A stretch of DNA of 64,000 nucleotides from Lonicera japonica (taxonomy: Eukaryota > Streptophyta > Magnoliopsida > Dipsacales > Caprifoliaceae), in the NCBI GenBank assembly GCA_021464415.1, contig CM038469.1:8410501-8474500 (forward strand), written 5' to 3'. Each line of letters opens with the position of its first letter. Within the stretch, counting starts at the first letter, position 1. A program made the position numbers and the translations under genes. Shown piece by piece: positions 1 through 11,147 of this stretch. The notes under the pieces were generated by a model. The model was not told the DNA's origin. It saw only the letters and a program-made list of their open reading frames with translations, and searched no databases.

Positions 1-60
1 TAATCACAACAAAACAATACCATCACCCCTCACCACCTTTCCTCCTCATCATCTTCTTCA

Positions 61-312
61 AAACACACATATATATAAATAAATATATATATATATATAT
101 TCGAAAATAAAAGAATATGGATTATTCTTCCTCTTCCTCATTCCTATTCTTCTTCAAAATATGCATATATACATACATACACATAGACATATATCTATAT
201 ATATTCAAAACATATATATATACATACACACACACATATATATGTATATTCTGAAATGAAAGAAAAAAACAAACAAAAAAATACATATATATATATATAT
301 ATATATATATCT
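61..312. repeat. AT-rich microsatellites
   Basis: Several runs of (TA)n and TATA/CATA-type repeats lie between short pyrimidine-rich stretches (near 67-100, 170-245 and 285-312). No gene is seen here. These are simple low-complexity repeats. Confidence 0.8.
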
Positions 313-348
313 CTTCTAAAAAAATGCCACATATCTATTTAAGTTTCA

Positions 349-672
349 GATGCTCAATGTCAAGCGAGTAACAATGAAGATATTCTTCTAATGACGGAAT
401 AGTATTACTACATTTACTCTCCCAATGATAAGAGAGTATATCTCAAAAATTAAGTCGTATCTTAAGTTATTACTAAAGTTCCAGATGCTCAATGTCGAGC
501 GAGTAAAAATAAAAACTCTCCCAATGACAGGAGAGTATTATCACATTTACTCTCCCAATGACAGAAAAGTATATCACAAAAATTGATCGTATCTTAAGTT
601 ATTGTTGAAAACAAATGTTCAATGTCGAGTGAGTAAAAATGAAGATACTCTACCAATGACGGGGGAATATTA
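349..672. repeat. Diverged tandem repeat, unit about 130 bp
   Basis: The motif GATGCTCAATGTC starts at 349 and 484, with a diverged copy at 613, giving spacings of 135 and 129 bp. Each unit continues with an AGCGAGTAA-like motif and CTCTCCCAATGACAG-like motifs. There are two full units and a partial third. Function unknown; it could be a short minisatellite or the inner repeats of a degraded element. Confidence 0.6.
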
Positions 673-1939
673 CTTTAATTATGGTTCTTAATCTAGAGGG
701 TGGTGGATGAAGGTATTTGTGATAAAAAATTTCAAAGCGGGGAGTGCAAGGTGTAGAAGGTGTTTGTGACAACAAAAGAGGGTGCATTTATCACCCCCTA
801 ATTTTTTTTTCAATATTTAATAAACCATAAATTTAAAATTTAAAACAAATTTATATCAGATATTTTAATTTTAATTTTAATTTGAAATAAGAGAATAAAA
901 AAGTTAAGTATGTAATTGAACAAATTAAGCATTGAAAAATATTTTTGTACTTGAAATAAATTGTACAAGAAATAAATTGTACAAGAAACACTCTATGTAT
1001 TATAAGAAAGTAAATTATTTTTCCTTTAAATAAAATTGTGGAAAACACCTTGTAACCAATTTTCAATATATAAAATGAAACTAGAAGGTGCTAAAAACTA
1101 GAAGGGTAGATTATGTTGGTGCTAAAAACTAAAAGAGTATATTAGACTACATAGTTAAATAATTGAATCAAATAATTAGAGCAATAAACGCAACAAGCTA
1201 CAAGAGTCAAAGATGTATAAAGGAGGTTAGCCTCGTATGAAGATACGGGTTAATTCTCCTCTGTGGAATAGAGCTAAAAGTTTAGTTTTGCCTTGTTATT
1301 GATATAACTAAGTGGTTATTACAAATTCACAATGATCTCTCTAGTTAGTCTATTTTCACAATATTACAATCAGAGTATGCCTTTAGCTACACAAATTATA
1401 GCTTTTCTATCTCAAGAGTTCTATCGTATGCTCGGTATCTCTATCTTTTAGTGTTGTTCTTTATTGTTGAGTTAGTTGACAGAAATAAATATTTTTTCTA
1501 TATATATGATTGAAAGGAAACGTGTGTGAGAGCCCCCTAGAGTAGGTTTATAGCCATGCCTTGATCATCACTAACTTTGACCTTATTTCTCTATGAATTT
1601 CGGTACATTAAATGAGTTGGTGCGCATTTGATAAAGGTAAGGGAGGTTATGCATGTTCTGTAGAGTAGGTGGCAGTCGTACATGCCTCTATCAACAACTT
1701 TGATATAATGGTTGGGCGACAGAGTTCTAGAGCTCGTCAAAAGAGCTCTGAAATACAAGCTCCGCAATTTGACGCGCGTAATTAGCTCTTGAGTAAGTAT
1801 CCAACTTATGAAAGGCTCGAATTTTCCTGTAGTACTCGAGTAAGGCTCCTCCTAGCTCCTTCTGTGAGATAGGCTTGATTGCTGATATGGACTGCCACGC
1901 GTCAGCTCGTGATTGGCAGAGTAAATTTATTTACTAATT
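673..1939. other. No gene recognised
   Basis: Stop codons are frequent on both strands. I see no conserved protein motif, no terminal inverted repeat and no RNA gene. The stretch 1140-1740 is less AT-rich than its surroundings and may be an old, unrecognisable mobile-element remnant. Confidence 0.4.
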
Positions 1940-1940
1940 T

Positions 1941-2310
1941 GCACCATCAGATTATAGTGAATACCTCTTTAGTTTTACACATTTTTGTTATATTTACAAA
2001 AAATGATTCGTCAAATATTATTATTTAAACTATATAATAAATACTTGAAATTCTTGCTAATTTGTAGTGAACAATGGTGAATTGTAACTTATTAAGATAT
2101 CTATACATACACCATAGTGAATACTCTATATTGCTTAAAAAATTAAAATAAATACTTTCGACTATGAAAAAAATTCAAATTTAACAGTTGATTTTTTTAG
2201 CATCTTGTAAACATAATTAAAATATTAAATCAACAGCTCGAAACTTAAATTGTGTTAATTTAAAGAAGTACCCATAATAATTTACGGTAAAAAATACCGA
2301 CCATTCTATT
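1941..2310 (+). repeat. MITE-like family, copy 1 of 3
   Basis: This stretch is related to 57058-57452 and, inverted, to 59487-59886. Shared blocks include ATAGTGAATAC near the start, a GAATACTCTATATT-type block in the middle, and a closing block resembling TTTACGGTAAAAAATA. The left end here is the most worn. The better copies have ends that are roughly inverted repeats of each other over about 40 bp, with no coding sequence between them, so I call it a non-autonomous DNA transposon. The superfamily is not determined. Confidence 0.55.
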
Positions 2311-3919
2311 TCTCTATATATACATATATGTATGATAAAGAATCAAAAATATAAAATGCAAAAGAAAAAAAAAAAGTGATATTTTATACGAAATATTGCG
2401 GTTTAATTTATCTCCCAAGAATCATCTAAATGTATCATTACTCCATAACAAAAATTAAATTCCTAATTTAACTCTATAAAATGTGGGGCTGAGTAGTAGA
2501 GAGGATAAGTGTGAGGCTGCTATTAAATGCAATATTTTTTAAACCACATTGGCTTTGCGTGATATCCTGTCTAGTGACAAGTGACAACGCTATGATCTGT
2601 ACCGTAATATCAAAGTGAAATATATATATATATATATATTATTCATTGACAAGAAGACTGAGTAAATGGGCTATGTATTACTTGCATACGAAGGAATCAA
2701 GCCTTTTGGGACGAGTCGATTTAGTATTTTTAAGATTAATTTTAAGTATTGTTAAATTAATATTTGACTAGCGACAGCCATTCATCACAAATAGGAATTA
2801 GTTGAAATTCACAAAAGCTGGCTCGAATATCCTGTAAGTAACTCTCGAATCAAAAAAATCAAAAGGAATATTTTTCAATTTCTGGAAAAAAATAAGTGGG
2901 GAGAGGTTTTCTTTTAAATCCGGGATCAAGATAGTATAATCCAGTTCTCGTCTTTTTTTATCTTTGTAACAAGAAATTCTTTGGTTTGATTTATATAACC
3001 TGGCTATTGATCCAAATTTCAAACCTTTTGTCGCTCCTTGTAAAATAGTAAGGACTGCTTTTGATGTTTTGTGCAATTGAATATAAGTAATTTAAAGTAA
3101 AAATAAATTATGTAATAAATTAGTGATTAAGACTCATTTAAAAAGTTACATGTACAATTATTTAAGAATTCGAATGATGTAAGAGAGCAGTTTTGGAGGT
3201 GATGATAGCAACCACGATCAAGCATTTATGCTTTTTCAGCAAGGTAAAAACAATTAATTAAGTAAATATTTTTAATAATAGGTTAGAAAATAACTAAAAA
3301 CACGGCTGGTATTTATAAAATAATGAAAAAACTTGAAAAATGATTAATGATTTTGCATATTTTTATTTTTATTTTATTATAAGAATATTTCAGTAAATCA
3401 GTCTATCTATTTTTTTGAACTTCATCAAAATATTAGTAGTATTTTTAATTATTTTCTAAATGAAGTTAAAAATTAAAGTTGCTAAATCTCACATAATGTA
3501 ACATATGGAGTGACCTAGTAGTTGACTAGGTCCTTGTAAAAGATCTATCTATTTAGCGGGAAATCTTGCGTTCGAATTGCTTTAAGTGCAAGTTGTTTAA
3601 AAAAAAATAAAAAATCTCACAGAATGTGAACTGCACCAAGACAAATATTTTCTTTAAAAAACGAACTTCCAAATGAAAAAAAGTTCATCATACCACAACC
3701 AACCTGATATCCTACTGAATTATTACTAGGGAAATAAAATTCCAAGATTTCCTAAATATATATATATGATCAAATTTAACACAGCATCGTCACGGTATCA
3801 ATCATGGCAACCCGCAAATGGTACAACACTAAAACATCAATTACTCCAAAACAAAATTTGCTTACACAAAAAATGGATCAAGAAAAAGACTGATAACAAT
3901 CAAAGTACTTTCTCATTCA
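2311..3919. other. No gene; possible SINE remnant at about 3505-3615
   Basis: No supported gene between the MITE and the 3' end of the FTSHI3-like gene. Around 3505-3615 there is a block with a B-box-like GTTCGAATTGC followed by a run of A, which resembles a tRNA-derived SINE. The A box is poor, so this remains weak. Confidence 0.35.
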
Positions 3920-6900
3920 TTAGCTTAGAGTTTGATAGCCCAGTGGCCCTTCCAGTCCATCCCCTCTTGTGTCATTTTTCCCCACAAGAGATGGCATCAT
4001 CCATGGAAACAGTTTCCCGATTTCCTTGCTCAACTTACGAGTACTACTCAGTCGCCTATCATTGATCCCAAATTTCGCTCTTTCTATAGCTTCCATCATA
4101 TCTTCCCTCGACACGCACTCGCCACCTAAGCAATTAACAAGCCACAAGATAAGAACACCAAGAATAAACGATAAATGTTTGCAACAATTTTGTTAACTTA
4201 TGAACAGGCACCACTATCAACATTAAATTTTGGGAGGAAAAAAAGTTGCAATATCTATATACTTTTTAATTGATGTTTGATCTCATAATTTTGCATGGAT
4301 TCAGTTTGCATGTATTTCGAGTACCACCTACACCCCCGCCAACCTAATTTGTTTTTCCATGGAAAATCTTTCCAATGTAAGTTATCAAACGCACTCTATG
4401 TATAAGATTTAAATCGACAGAAGCAATAAATTTAAATCCAACCTCTGCGAGCAGCAAGAAGAGCAGCTTCATTGACGATATTTGCAAGATCGGCACCGAC
4501 TAAGCCTTGGGTAAGGGTTGCAACTAGATTGCAGATAAGGTCGGGGTCTTCCTCTAGAGGAATTCCCCTCAGATGTACGCCCAATATTTTTCTCCTCCCA
4601 ACTTCATCCGGTTCACCCACAAATACTTTCCTAGAGAATCGGCCCGGTCGACATAGAGCGGGATCCAATGCTTCTGGTCTATTAGTTGCCGCAATAACCA
4701 CCACGTTCATGTCCGACTCAAATCCATCCATCTCTGTCAGTAACTGAAAATGTCAAAAGGACTCATTAGAGCCAATCAGAAGGATGATTTCACTATAAAG
4801 AAAAACATAACTGAATATTCAAAGATCAAACTGGTCGCCCAAATAGGCATAGTGGACTCTTAGGGTGCGTTTGATAAGTTCACATGGACAAGAAGTGAGT
4901 CCCATGGAATTGTTTTACATGGAAAGATTTTCAATAGAAAACAAAAACTTAGGGTGGAGGTAGGTTTAAAATTACATGGAAAATGAGAAATTAGGTAAAT
5001 CAAGTTGTGTAGTGGAAAATGATTCTACAGAAATTATGCAGTCAAAGACCACTAAAGACAGTAATCATGGAACTTTAAGCATGGTTCATGGAATAGAGTG
5101 AAAACATTACTACATCTATCAGCAGTTGGGAAAAGAGAGGAGTGATTCGATGAGATGTTCTCCATCTTTTCCTCTCTTTTTTTATGAAAAAATTTCTTAC
5201 TCATCGCCCAAAAAATTGGATTCCCTACAGAAACCTAAAATGTAACCTAAAATGTAATAGAACATTTCACACAATCACTCGTCTCTTTTTCCACCACCTC
5301 ACAAATTTAGTAGTATTTCCAAAAAAAAATTAGACACACCCTTAAGTTATACATTTCGTTCGCATTCACAACAACAGTTGGAAAATTTAGCAAGATTCTT
5401 ATAATCTCCGTGAAAGTAAATAAATAGTAAGCTCACTACATTAATGTAACATACAATCAATATAAAAGGCATCAATAATTAGAAGAGTCGAAAGCCGAAG
5501 TTACCTGGTTTAATGTTTGATCTCTTTCATCATTTAGACTTCTACCACGCTTTCCTCCGACAGCATCAAGCTCATCAATGAAAATAATTGAGGGAGCATT
5601 CTTCCTTGCAACATTAAAAAGGTCTCTAATACGTGCAGCTCCTCTTCCAACAAACATCTCTACAAATTCACTAGCGGAGACCGAGAAAAAGGGTACACCT
5701 GCTTCTCCAGCCACTGCACGAGCTAGCATTGTTTTACCTGTTCCTGGTGGACCCACGAGCAGTACCCCTCTTGGTAATTTTGCTCCTAGTTTGTTGTAGT
5801 TAATAGCTCCTTGCAGACATAAAACTATCTATGAACGAGTAAAAGAAAGATATAAGCTAAGCAGCTTGCAACCATTAAGGAAGAATGACGTAAGCAATAA
5901 TCATCAAGTTCCTGGCAAGCTAAAATAACATATTTATGCAAATTCAAAGTCCTTGAATTGTTCATTATTATTTACGCCCTTCGTCTCAAATTAAGAGTTA
6001 CTGTTTGATTTTGTGCTTCTTATGAGAAAAACCATTTTTGACATGATCAATGGTCAAGAGAAAAAACTTATCTATCACCGTGAAATTTGGTACATATCAT
6101 ATGCCCCAAAATGGAAATGGGAGTATGGGACTCTAAATTTTGAGATAACCTAAGAGGGAAAGCGGGACTCTTAATTTGAGACAAAGGGAGTAATATAGTA
6201 AGACACAGAATGCCCCTATCCCTCGACCACTTTGTTTTATAAAGAATGATATGAAGTACAGTTTGTTACATGCTTAACATATAACCAAGTCCTATATCTA
6301 GTTTATCAAAGAAAAGAAAGATATTCTACATCCACGCCCAATTCATATGAATAAGAAACAAGCTCTTGGCTGGTGGAGAAGTTTATGTGATTACACAAAA
6401 GATAAAAAAATCCATATGAAATCACTATATACGGCTTGAAGGAATGTATAACCAATTAACATGCCATTAATGTGCATCATCCCAACTAGCTGTAAATGCA
6501 AACAGAATAAATAATGGTGAATCCATTGACAAGGCACAACAGTGGAACCTAAAACAAGAGAAAATGAAAAGGACAGTGTTGACTGAAGGTGAACTATGGC
6601 TCATGGATAGATTTTATGTGCACTAGTACAAAAGCACTTCAAAAAAATTCTTAATATATCGAAACCATGGTGCCAATGTGCCACAACTCCATTTGGAAAG
6701 GACAAATTATATATAAATATACAGAGAGAGGGGTTGAAAATGTTTATCTATACATCAAAATATGTTCACTTACTAAAGGTTATCGGACGATAGTCTTTTA
6801 ACCTTTTCAGGGGCATTGTTATGCCTCGCTACAGTCAAAACTTAACCTTGAGAAAACTTCCAAATAACTACTTCACATGGCAGACAAACTAATTCAGTTA

Positions 6901-7982
6901 TATTACTTATATAAGCAGCTCACTAACGAAATCAAATAATATTAGATAACATATCGATCAATTGCAATGTCAAATTTGGAATTAGCTTACCTCCATAAGC
7001 TCAACTTTCGCGGAATCAACGCCCTCAACATCCTCGAAGCTAACCAGCTGGTTACTAGGTCGCCGTTTCTTAGCCGGGCTATTAGCTGCGTTAAGTTGCC
7101 GATAAACGAGCCACATTATAGGAGTCAAGGGAATCCAAAGCGTTATCACGGTAATCAAGATACTCCTCATTGACATTAAAAAAGATTGAGGAGCAGAGCT
7201 GTATGTAGTTCCTCTTTCTCTCATCAAATTAAGCAAATAACTCTCATCGTGGTCAATCTTTCTTGTAGAAAATTCCCACTGCGGCACAGAAGCACTTCTC
7301 CTTGTCGACTTTTTCAACACATTCGAACTTATTACTTCGCTATTTCTCACATTACCATTGTTCACAATAGTATTATCAAATCCTTCCACTTCAGCATTAC
7401 TTTCCAATGATTTTTTATCTTCTAACAATGGAGTATTTTCAACGCTCCTTGAATTTGTATTGTAATATATACGGCGAGATCCTTCCTCAAATAGAACTTT
7501 CATTACAGACCCATTCTCAAGGCTAGTTACCAAATCAGAATACGGAACAATTTTCGGAGAAGGCATTGCGGTTAATTTCAGAAACAAGAAACAGATTCCC
7601 AATATAACAGAGATTGAAGCAGAAAGAGTCACTCTTTTTATATTATTGTTCAGAAATGTTTTGAGGCCATTTAAAACCGACTTAATCTCAACCCTTTTCA
7701 ATCTTATTGACAATAATCTCAACTCGGGCGCAGTCTTAATGAAAACCTCTTTCTTGAATCACTAGTCTCTTTTTTCCCCAAATGGGTTTCTCTATTTCTC
7801 TTCTCATTTACCACTGACTTAATCTTGGTGCTACATAATGAAATATGCTGAGATTTCCAGTGATTATGAAACCCTAATAATGGAAGAGAAACTGAACTAG
7901 AGCAAGACAGGTTTTGAGCAACTCTTAAGTTTCTTTGAGTTATCAAAAACCCACTATTGGAAATTAGGGAAGATGCAGCCAT
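3920..7982 (-). CDS. FTSHI3: FTSHI3-like inactive plastid FtsH (AAA ATPase without protease domain); frameshift in exon 1
   Basis: Model of four exons: 7982-6991, 5828-5505, 4743-4443 and 4125-3920, all with GT-AG borders and matching phases, about 608 codons. Order of parts: a serine-rich plastid transit-peptide-like start (MAASSL), a first membrane segment at about residue 120-140, an FtsH extracellular region with VPYSDL, a second membrane segment at about 278-298, Walker A GPPGTGKT at about 357, Walker B IIFIDELD at about 412-419, and [16 protein letters not shown] in the second region of homology. The protein ends soon after the AAA lid with GPLGYQTLS, so the zinc-protease domain (HEXXH) is absent, as in the FTSHI3 class. 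Exon 1 is 992 nt and needs one more base: the frame carrying the transit peptide stops at 7719-7721 just after RLRP, and the next frame continues as ELRLLS. I infer a one-base loss in the G run at 7726-7728, real or from sequencing. Confidence 0.9.
4859..5345. repeat. MITE-like inverted-repeat element in FTSHI3-like intron 2
   Basis: The left end CTTAGGGTGCGT and right end ACACACCCTTAAG are imperfect inverted repeats. The content between them is non-coding. It lies inside the 761-bp intron between the Walker-B exon and the SRH exon. The target duplication is unclear. Confidence 0.5.
5975..6190. mobile_element. Stowaway-like MITE in FTSHI3-like intron 1
   Basis: A 216-bp element with long terminal inverted repeats. 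The left end reads CGCCCTTCGTCTCAAATTAA and the right end is its near-complement, ending ACAAAGGGAG. It is flanked by TA on both sides. Length, TA target site and the CTCCCTCCGTC-type terminus fit Tc1/mariner-related Stowaway elements. Confidence 0.8.
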
Positions 7983-7985
7983 TTT

Positions 7986-8090
7986 CTATGATGAGTACAG
8001 TACATTAAATCATCCCCAAAAGTAGCAAATAAATATGAAGAAAGTATCTACGAAATTGAATAGATTAAAGGGGCACTATAAAGGCAGTAC
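7986..8090 (-). other. Possible intron in the 5' UTR of the FTSHI3-like gene
   Basis: Reading the minus strand, AACCAG/GTACTG (border at 8091/8090) is a usable donor. CATCATAG three bases upstream of the start codon at 7982 is a usable acceptor. A 105-nt leader intron is plausible but rests on splice signals alone. Confidence 0.35.
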
Positions 8091-8295
8091 CTGGTTTAAT
8101 CAGCTCGATTGATGAATATAGTTCATTTGGTCTTCTGGGTAGGAGGATAAGGAGAGTACCAGGGTTTATTCACACATAGGGCAAATTACATTCATCTCAC
8201 CCAAGTTTTGGTTAATTTGCTTGAGATTTGCCTCGAATTTTGAGGATATAACAAACATCCCTCATTCTCTCTAATTTTGAGGACATAACTACAAA

Positions 8296-8686
8296 GAGCA
8301 TTTCCAACTCTAGTGTATAATTTTAATTTGTGTAAAATTTGTACGTTTTGTAAAAAAAAGGTCTCAAGCAGTCTTTTAAGAAACTTTGACACCTAGGATT
8401 TGTATAAAAATATTGTGTAAAATACAAACCCAATTTACACAATCACGTCATAATCTAGCATATATTTTCCCTCATAATGTATCTAAAAATAAATGAATTT
8501 AAAAAGTAAAGGGAATAAATATAGGATAAGTTCCACTTGTACGTATCTAATTGGTAGTTTAATATTTACACAAAAGTCTAAAACAGACTGTTGGAATACG
8601 AAACGAATTCTTTATTATTTTTGTGTAAATCCCACTTTGACACATAGGATTTACACAAAATTTATATAAGACGATTGGAGATCCTC
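8296..8686. mobile_element. MITE with GAGCATCTCCAA ends, copy A
   Basis: Starts GAGCATTTCCAACT and ends GATTGGAGATCCTC, which are inverted repeats. The body is clearly the same as 44059-44455 along its whole length (shared blocks such as TGTATAATTTT, AAACGAATTCTTTATTATTT and TTTACACAAAATTTATA). Copy B has a TTA target duplication, pointing to PIF/Harbinger (Tourist-like). Confidence 0.75.
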
Positions 8687-10536
8687 TAATAAGTTTTGGT
8701 CAAAACTTTTGTTTTAGGAAGATAGTTTAGAATAAAATATAAATTTACTGAATATATCCAAAAAAAAAAAACACATAGTAAAAAATACTAACAAAATTAT
8801 ATGTCGGATAGTTATATAACTCACAATTTATATTATTCTATTTGTGCACGACATTGCTTATGACTAAATAGGTCACTCGACATGTGCACAATCGACTTTG
8901 CACGTTCCATTCCATCTTGGTTGCCCAAACTTCATTGATTCATCTTCCGATTTGATTTGGTATGCTCAGCAATTCCAACGTGACTAAAATCTCTTTTGTG
9001 AACCTATTTTGTAACTCTCAAATATCAGTCAAGTGGCAAACTTGAACTACAATAAGTAGCTCATGAATCATTGGTCATAAGTTCAATTCACAAGATATGC
9101 AATCTTTAAATGTGAGACCCCAACCAGTGTCTTGTAAATTTCTTAGTCCTGGCCTAAATGACTGAGGAGGGATTAGTTGAGGTTAGTCCCAGGCCAAACT
9201 ACAAATAATGTCTTATGGATATTTTAATCCCAGCATAGATAGCCTGCCTTTAATCGGATCGAAAAAGAATTAGTTAAGATTTGTGAGACTGGAAAATGAT
9301 TAGTCGAGGTTTGCCCAAATTGGCTTATACATTGTTTTATGTGGTTTTGTTTTTCTTGTATATTCCTTGTTTCTATTGAGTTAATGCCATAGGATATTAT
9401 GTATAATTTGCATGCAATATGTATAGTTTGTAAAGGGTTTTAGTAACACTCTAATCGGTAAAAAGATTGAGGGTTTTTTTTATGCATGGTATATGTTGTG
9501 TTTGTATTTTAGTTTTAAAGGGGGTTTGATAACTAAAAATGTGAAATTGCATTATGGTGGAAAGTAGGAAGAGGTGGCACCCGTAAATATAGTCCAAGTC
9601 TTTAACTGGATTGGGGGTATGCATGTGGACATATAAGCTCTTGTACTTGATGATTACACCATGCAAAGTATCATTGACTTGGTCACTAGGTATTGTCCAA
9701 ACACAAATTCATATGGGTTAAGCTTTTATTACATGATAAGAGGGTTGAAATTTGACTTAAACAGTGACACTAAAGTGTAATTTATGTGGAACAATATATC
9801 ACCATCACTTGGTTCATGCATACACACATTTATTGTGAATCCACACTACAAAATCCTATAGGTACACAAGCGTCCACAATCATAACCATTAATAATCCTA
9901 AAAAGAACACTAGGAGTAGGACCAAATTAGGTGATGTTACTTTTAATGAAAGTCAGACCTTTACTGTTATCAGCCTTAGTACACTAAAAAAAGACTATAA
10001 CCAATGTTACTTTACATGATAATCCAGCCAAGAATACTAGAAATGCAATAAAGAGGCTTATTATTTCATCACCATGTAAGTGTATTTAAGTTTAGTTACT
10101 TTCATGCTTTCAAAAAAAATGTAAGAATGCCACTTAAATGCCCATGTAGAGGAATGTTTTAACCATTCCCCTTCCTCCACCACCACTACCAAATGTTAAA
10201 GTTTCCAATCCCAAAGCTTCTTCAAAGAAGAGAAAGCTTTTTCAACCATTATCTATGCCATATTTTTCATGAAATTTAGTATCTATGTCTTTTTTTTCAT
10301 GCTAGGTAATTATATATGCCTCCGTTTTTAATGCTAAGTAAGCAATTAGATTCTTTTTGTGCTAAGTAGGCTTTTTTTGTGGTAATTAAGTAGTCTTTAA
10401 GTATAACTTGTGCTTCCAAGTGTATGGCTTCTTTTTGTGCCTACTTCGATCCTTAATATTGTAATTATGTATGCTTATATACTAATGGAAATGCATATTT
10501 TAAGCATAATCCTTATTGCACCAAATAGTCATTACA
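8687..10536. other. No supported gene
   Basis: No reading frame with a recognisable domain. Frames at 9786-10260 contain lysine/asparagine-rich stretches that might be the tail of a transposase, but without a diagnostic motif. The stretch 9100-9320 carries loosely repeated phrases (for example GGTTAGTCCCAGGCC and GGATTAGTTGAGG) suggesting an old repeat. Confidence 0.35.
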
Positions 10537-10971
10537 TTACATGGACAATTTTTTGTTCATTAGCTTAATTACATCAGTCACTTGTCTTTCATATATATCT
10601 TTCTTCTCATTCTCTTCAACTGTGACATTCACACTTGTGTTTGCATTTGCATTTGAAGTTCTTGTGTTGCTTGATGAGGCATCATTTACTTCATTTTTGA
10701 ATTTTGGTTGATTTACCCAATCAAATACCTTGCGTTGTAGCTGCCATTTGTATTTGAGAAACCTACATCTATAACTGTACATGTATATCTTATTTGGACA
10801 GCCATATTTACATGGTATGTCTTTCAAATGGTATTTGTCACCATAGTGGAAGCACTGTAATAGTGGAAAAACATGGGTGAGTCATGTGTTAAACTAAAAA
10901 AGAGAGATGGAAGATAGTAAACATGTTCATACCTCGGAATTAACATGTAGTTTCTCACCATTCCCATCCAT
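10537..10971 (-). CDS. Small two-exon gene model with degenerate GRF-type zinc-finger look
   Basis: Exon 1 at 10971-10933 encodes MDGNGEKLHVNSE and ends at a GTATGA donor. Exon 2 at 10854-10537 follows a TTACAG acceptor in the same phase, giving about 118 residues. The middle has a Cys/His-rich segment (CFHYG, later PCKYGCPN and YRCRF, then a tryptophan in VFDWVNQ) that recalls the GRF zinc fingers common in plant transposon-associated proteins, although the cysteine spacing is not the standard one. The tail is a Ser/Asn/Thr-rich linker followed by a short charged helix. Clean splice sites in phase favour a real or recently dead gene. Function unknown; it may belong to a repeat family rather than the host gene set. 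Confidence 0.4.
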
Positions 10972-11147
10972 CTTGCTTTGTTTTGTTTAGGAAACTTACT
11001 CTGCTTTTTTGTGTTGAGATATGCCTTACTTTGATGCTTTTATAATGAGGTGCACATTGTTTGGTGGTCCAACGACTATAATCTCAGCCTTAATATGGAA
11101 AGGACAATATGGTCAATTTGGTATAGATTTAACAGTCTTATATGCAT

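Noticed and set aside
3505..3615. tRNA gene or clear SINE
   Set aside because: A B-box-like word and poly-A tail exist, but the A box is poor and no cloverleaf can be drawn; left as a weak note.
9786..10260. Possible tail of a MuDR-type transposase
   Set aside because: Lys/Asn-rich words only; no SWIM, zinc knuckle or DDE motif, so I did not call a gene.
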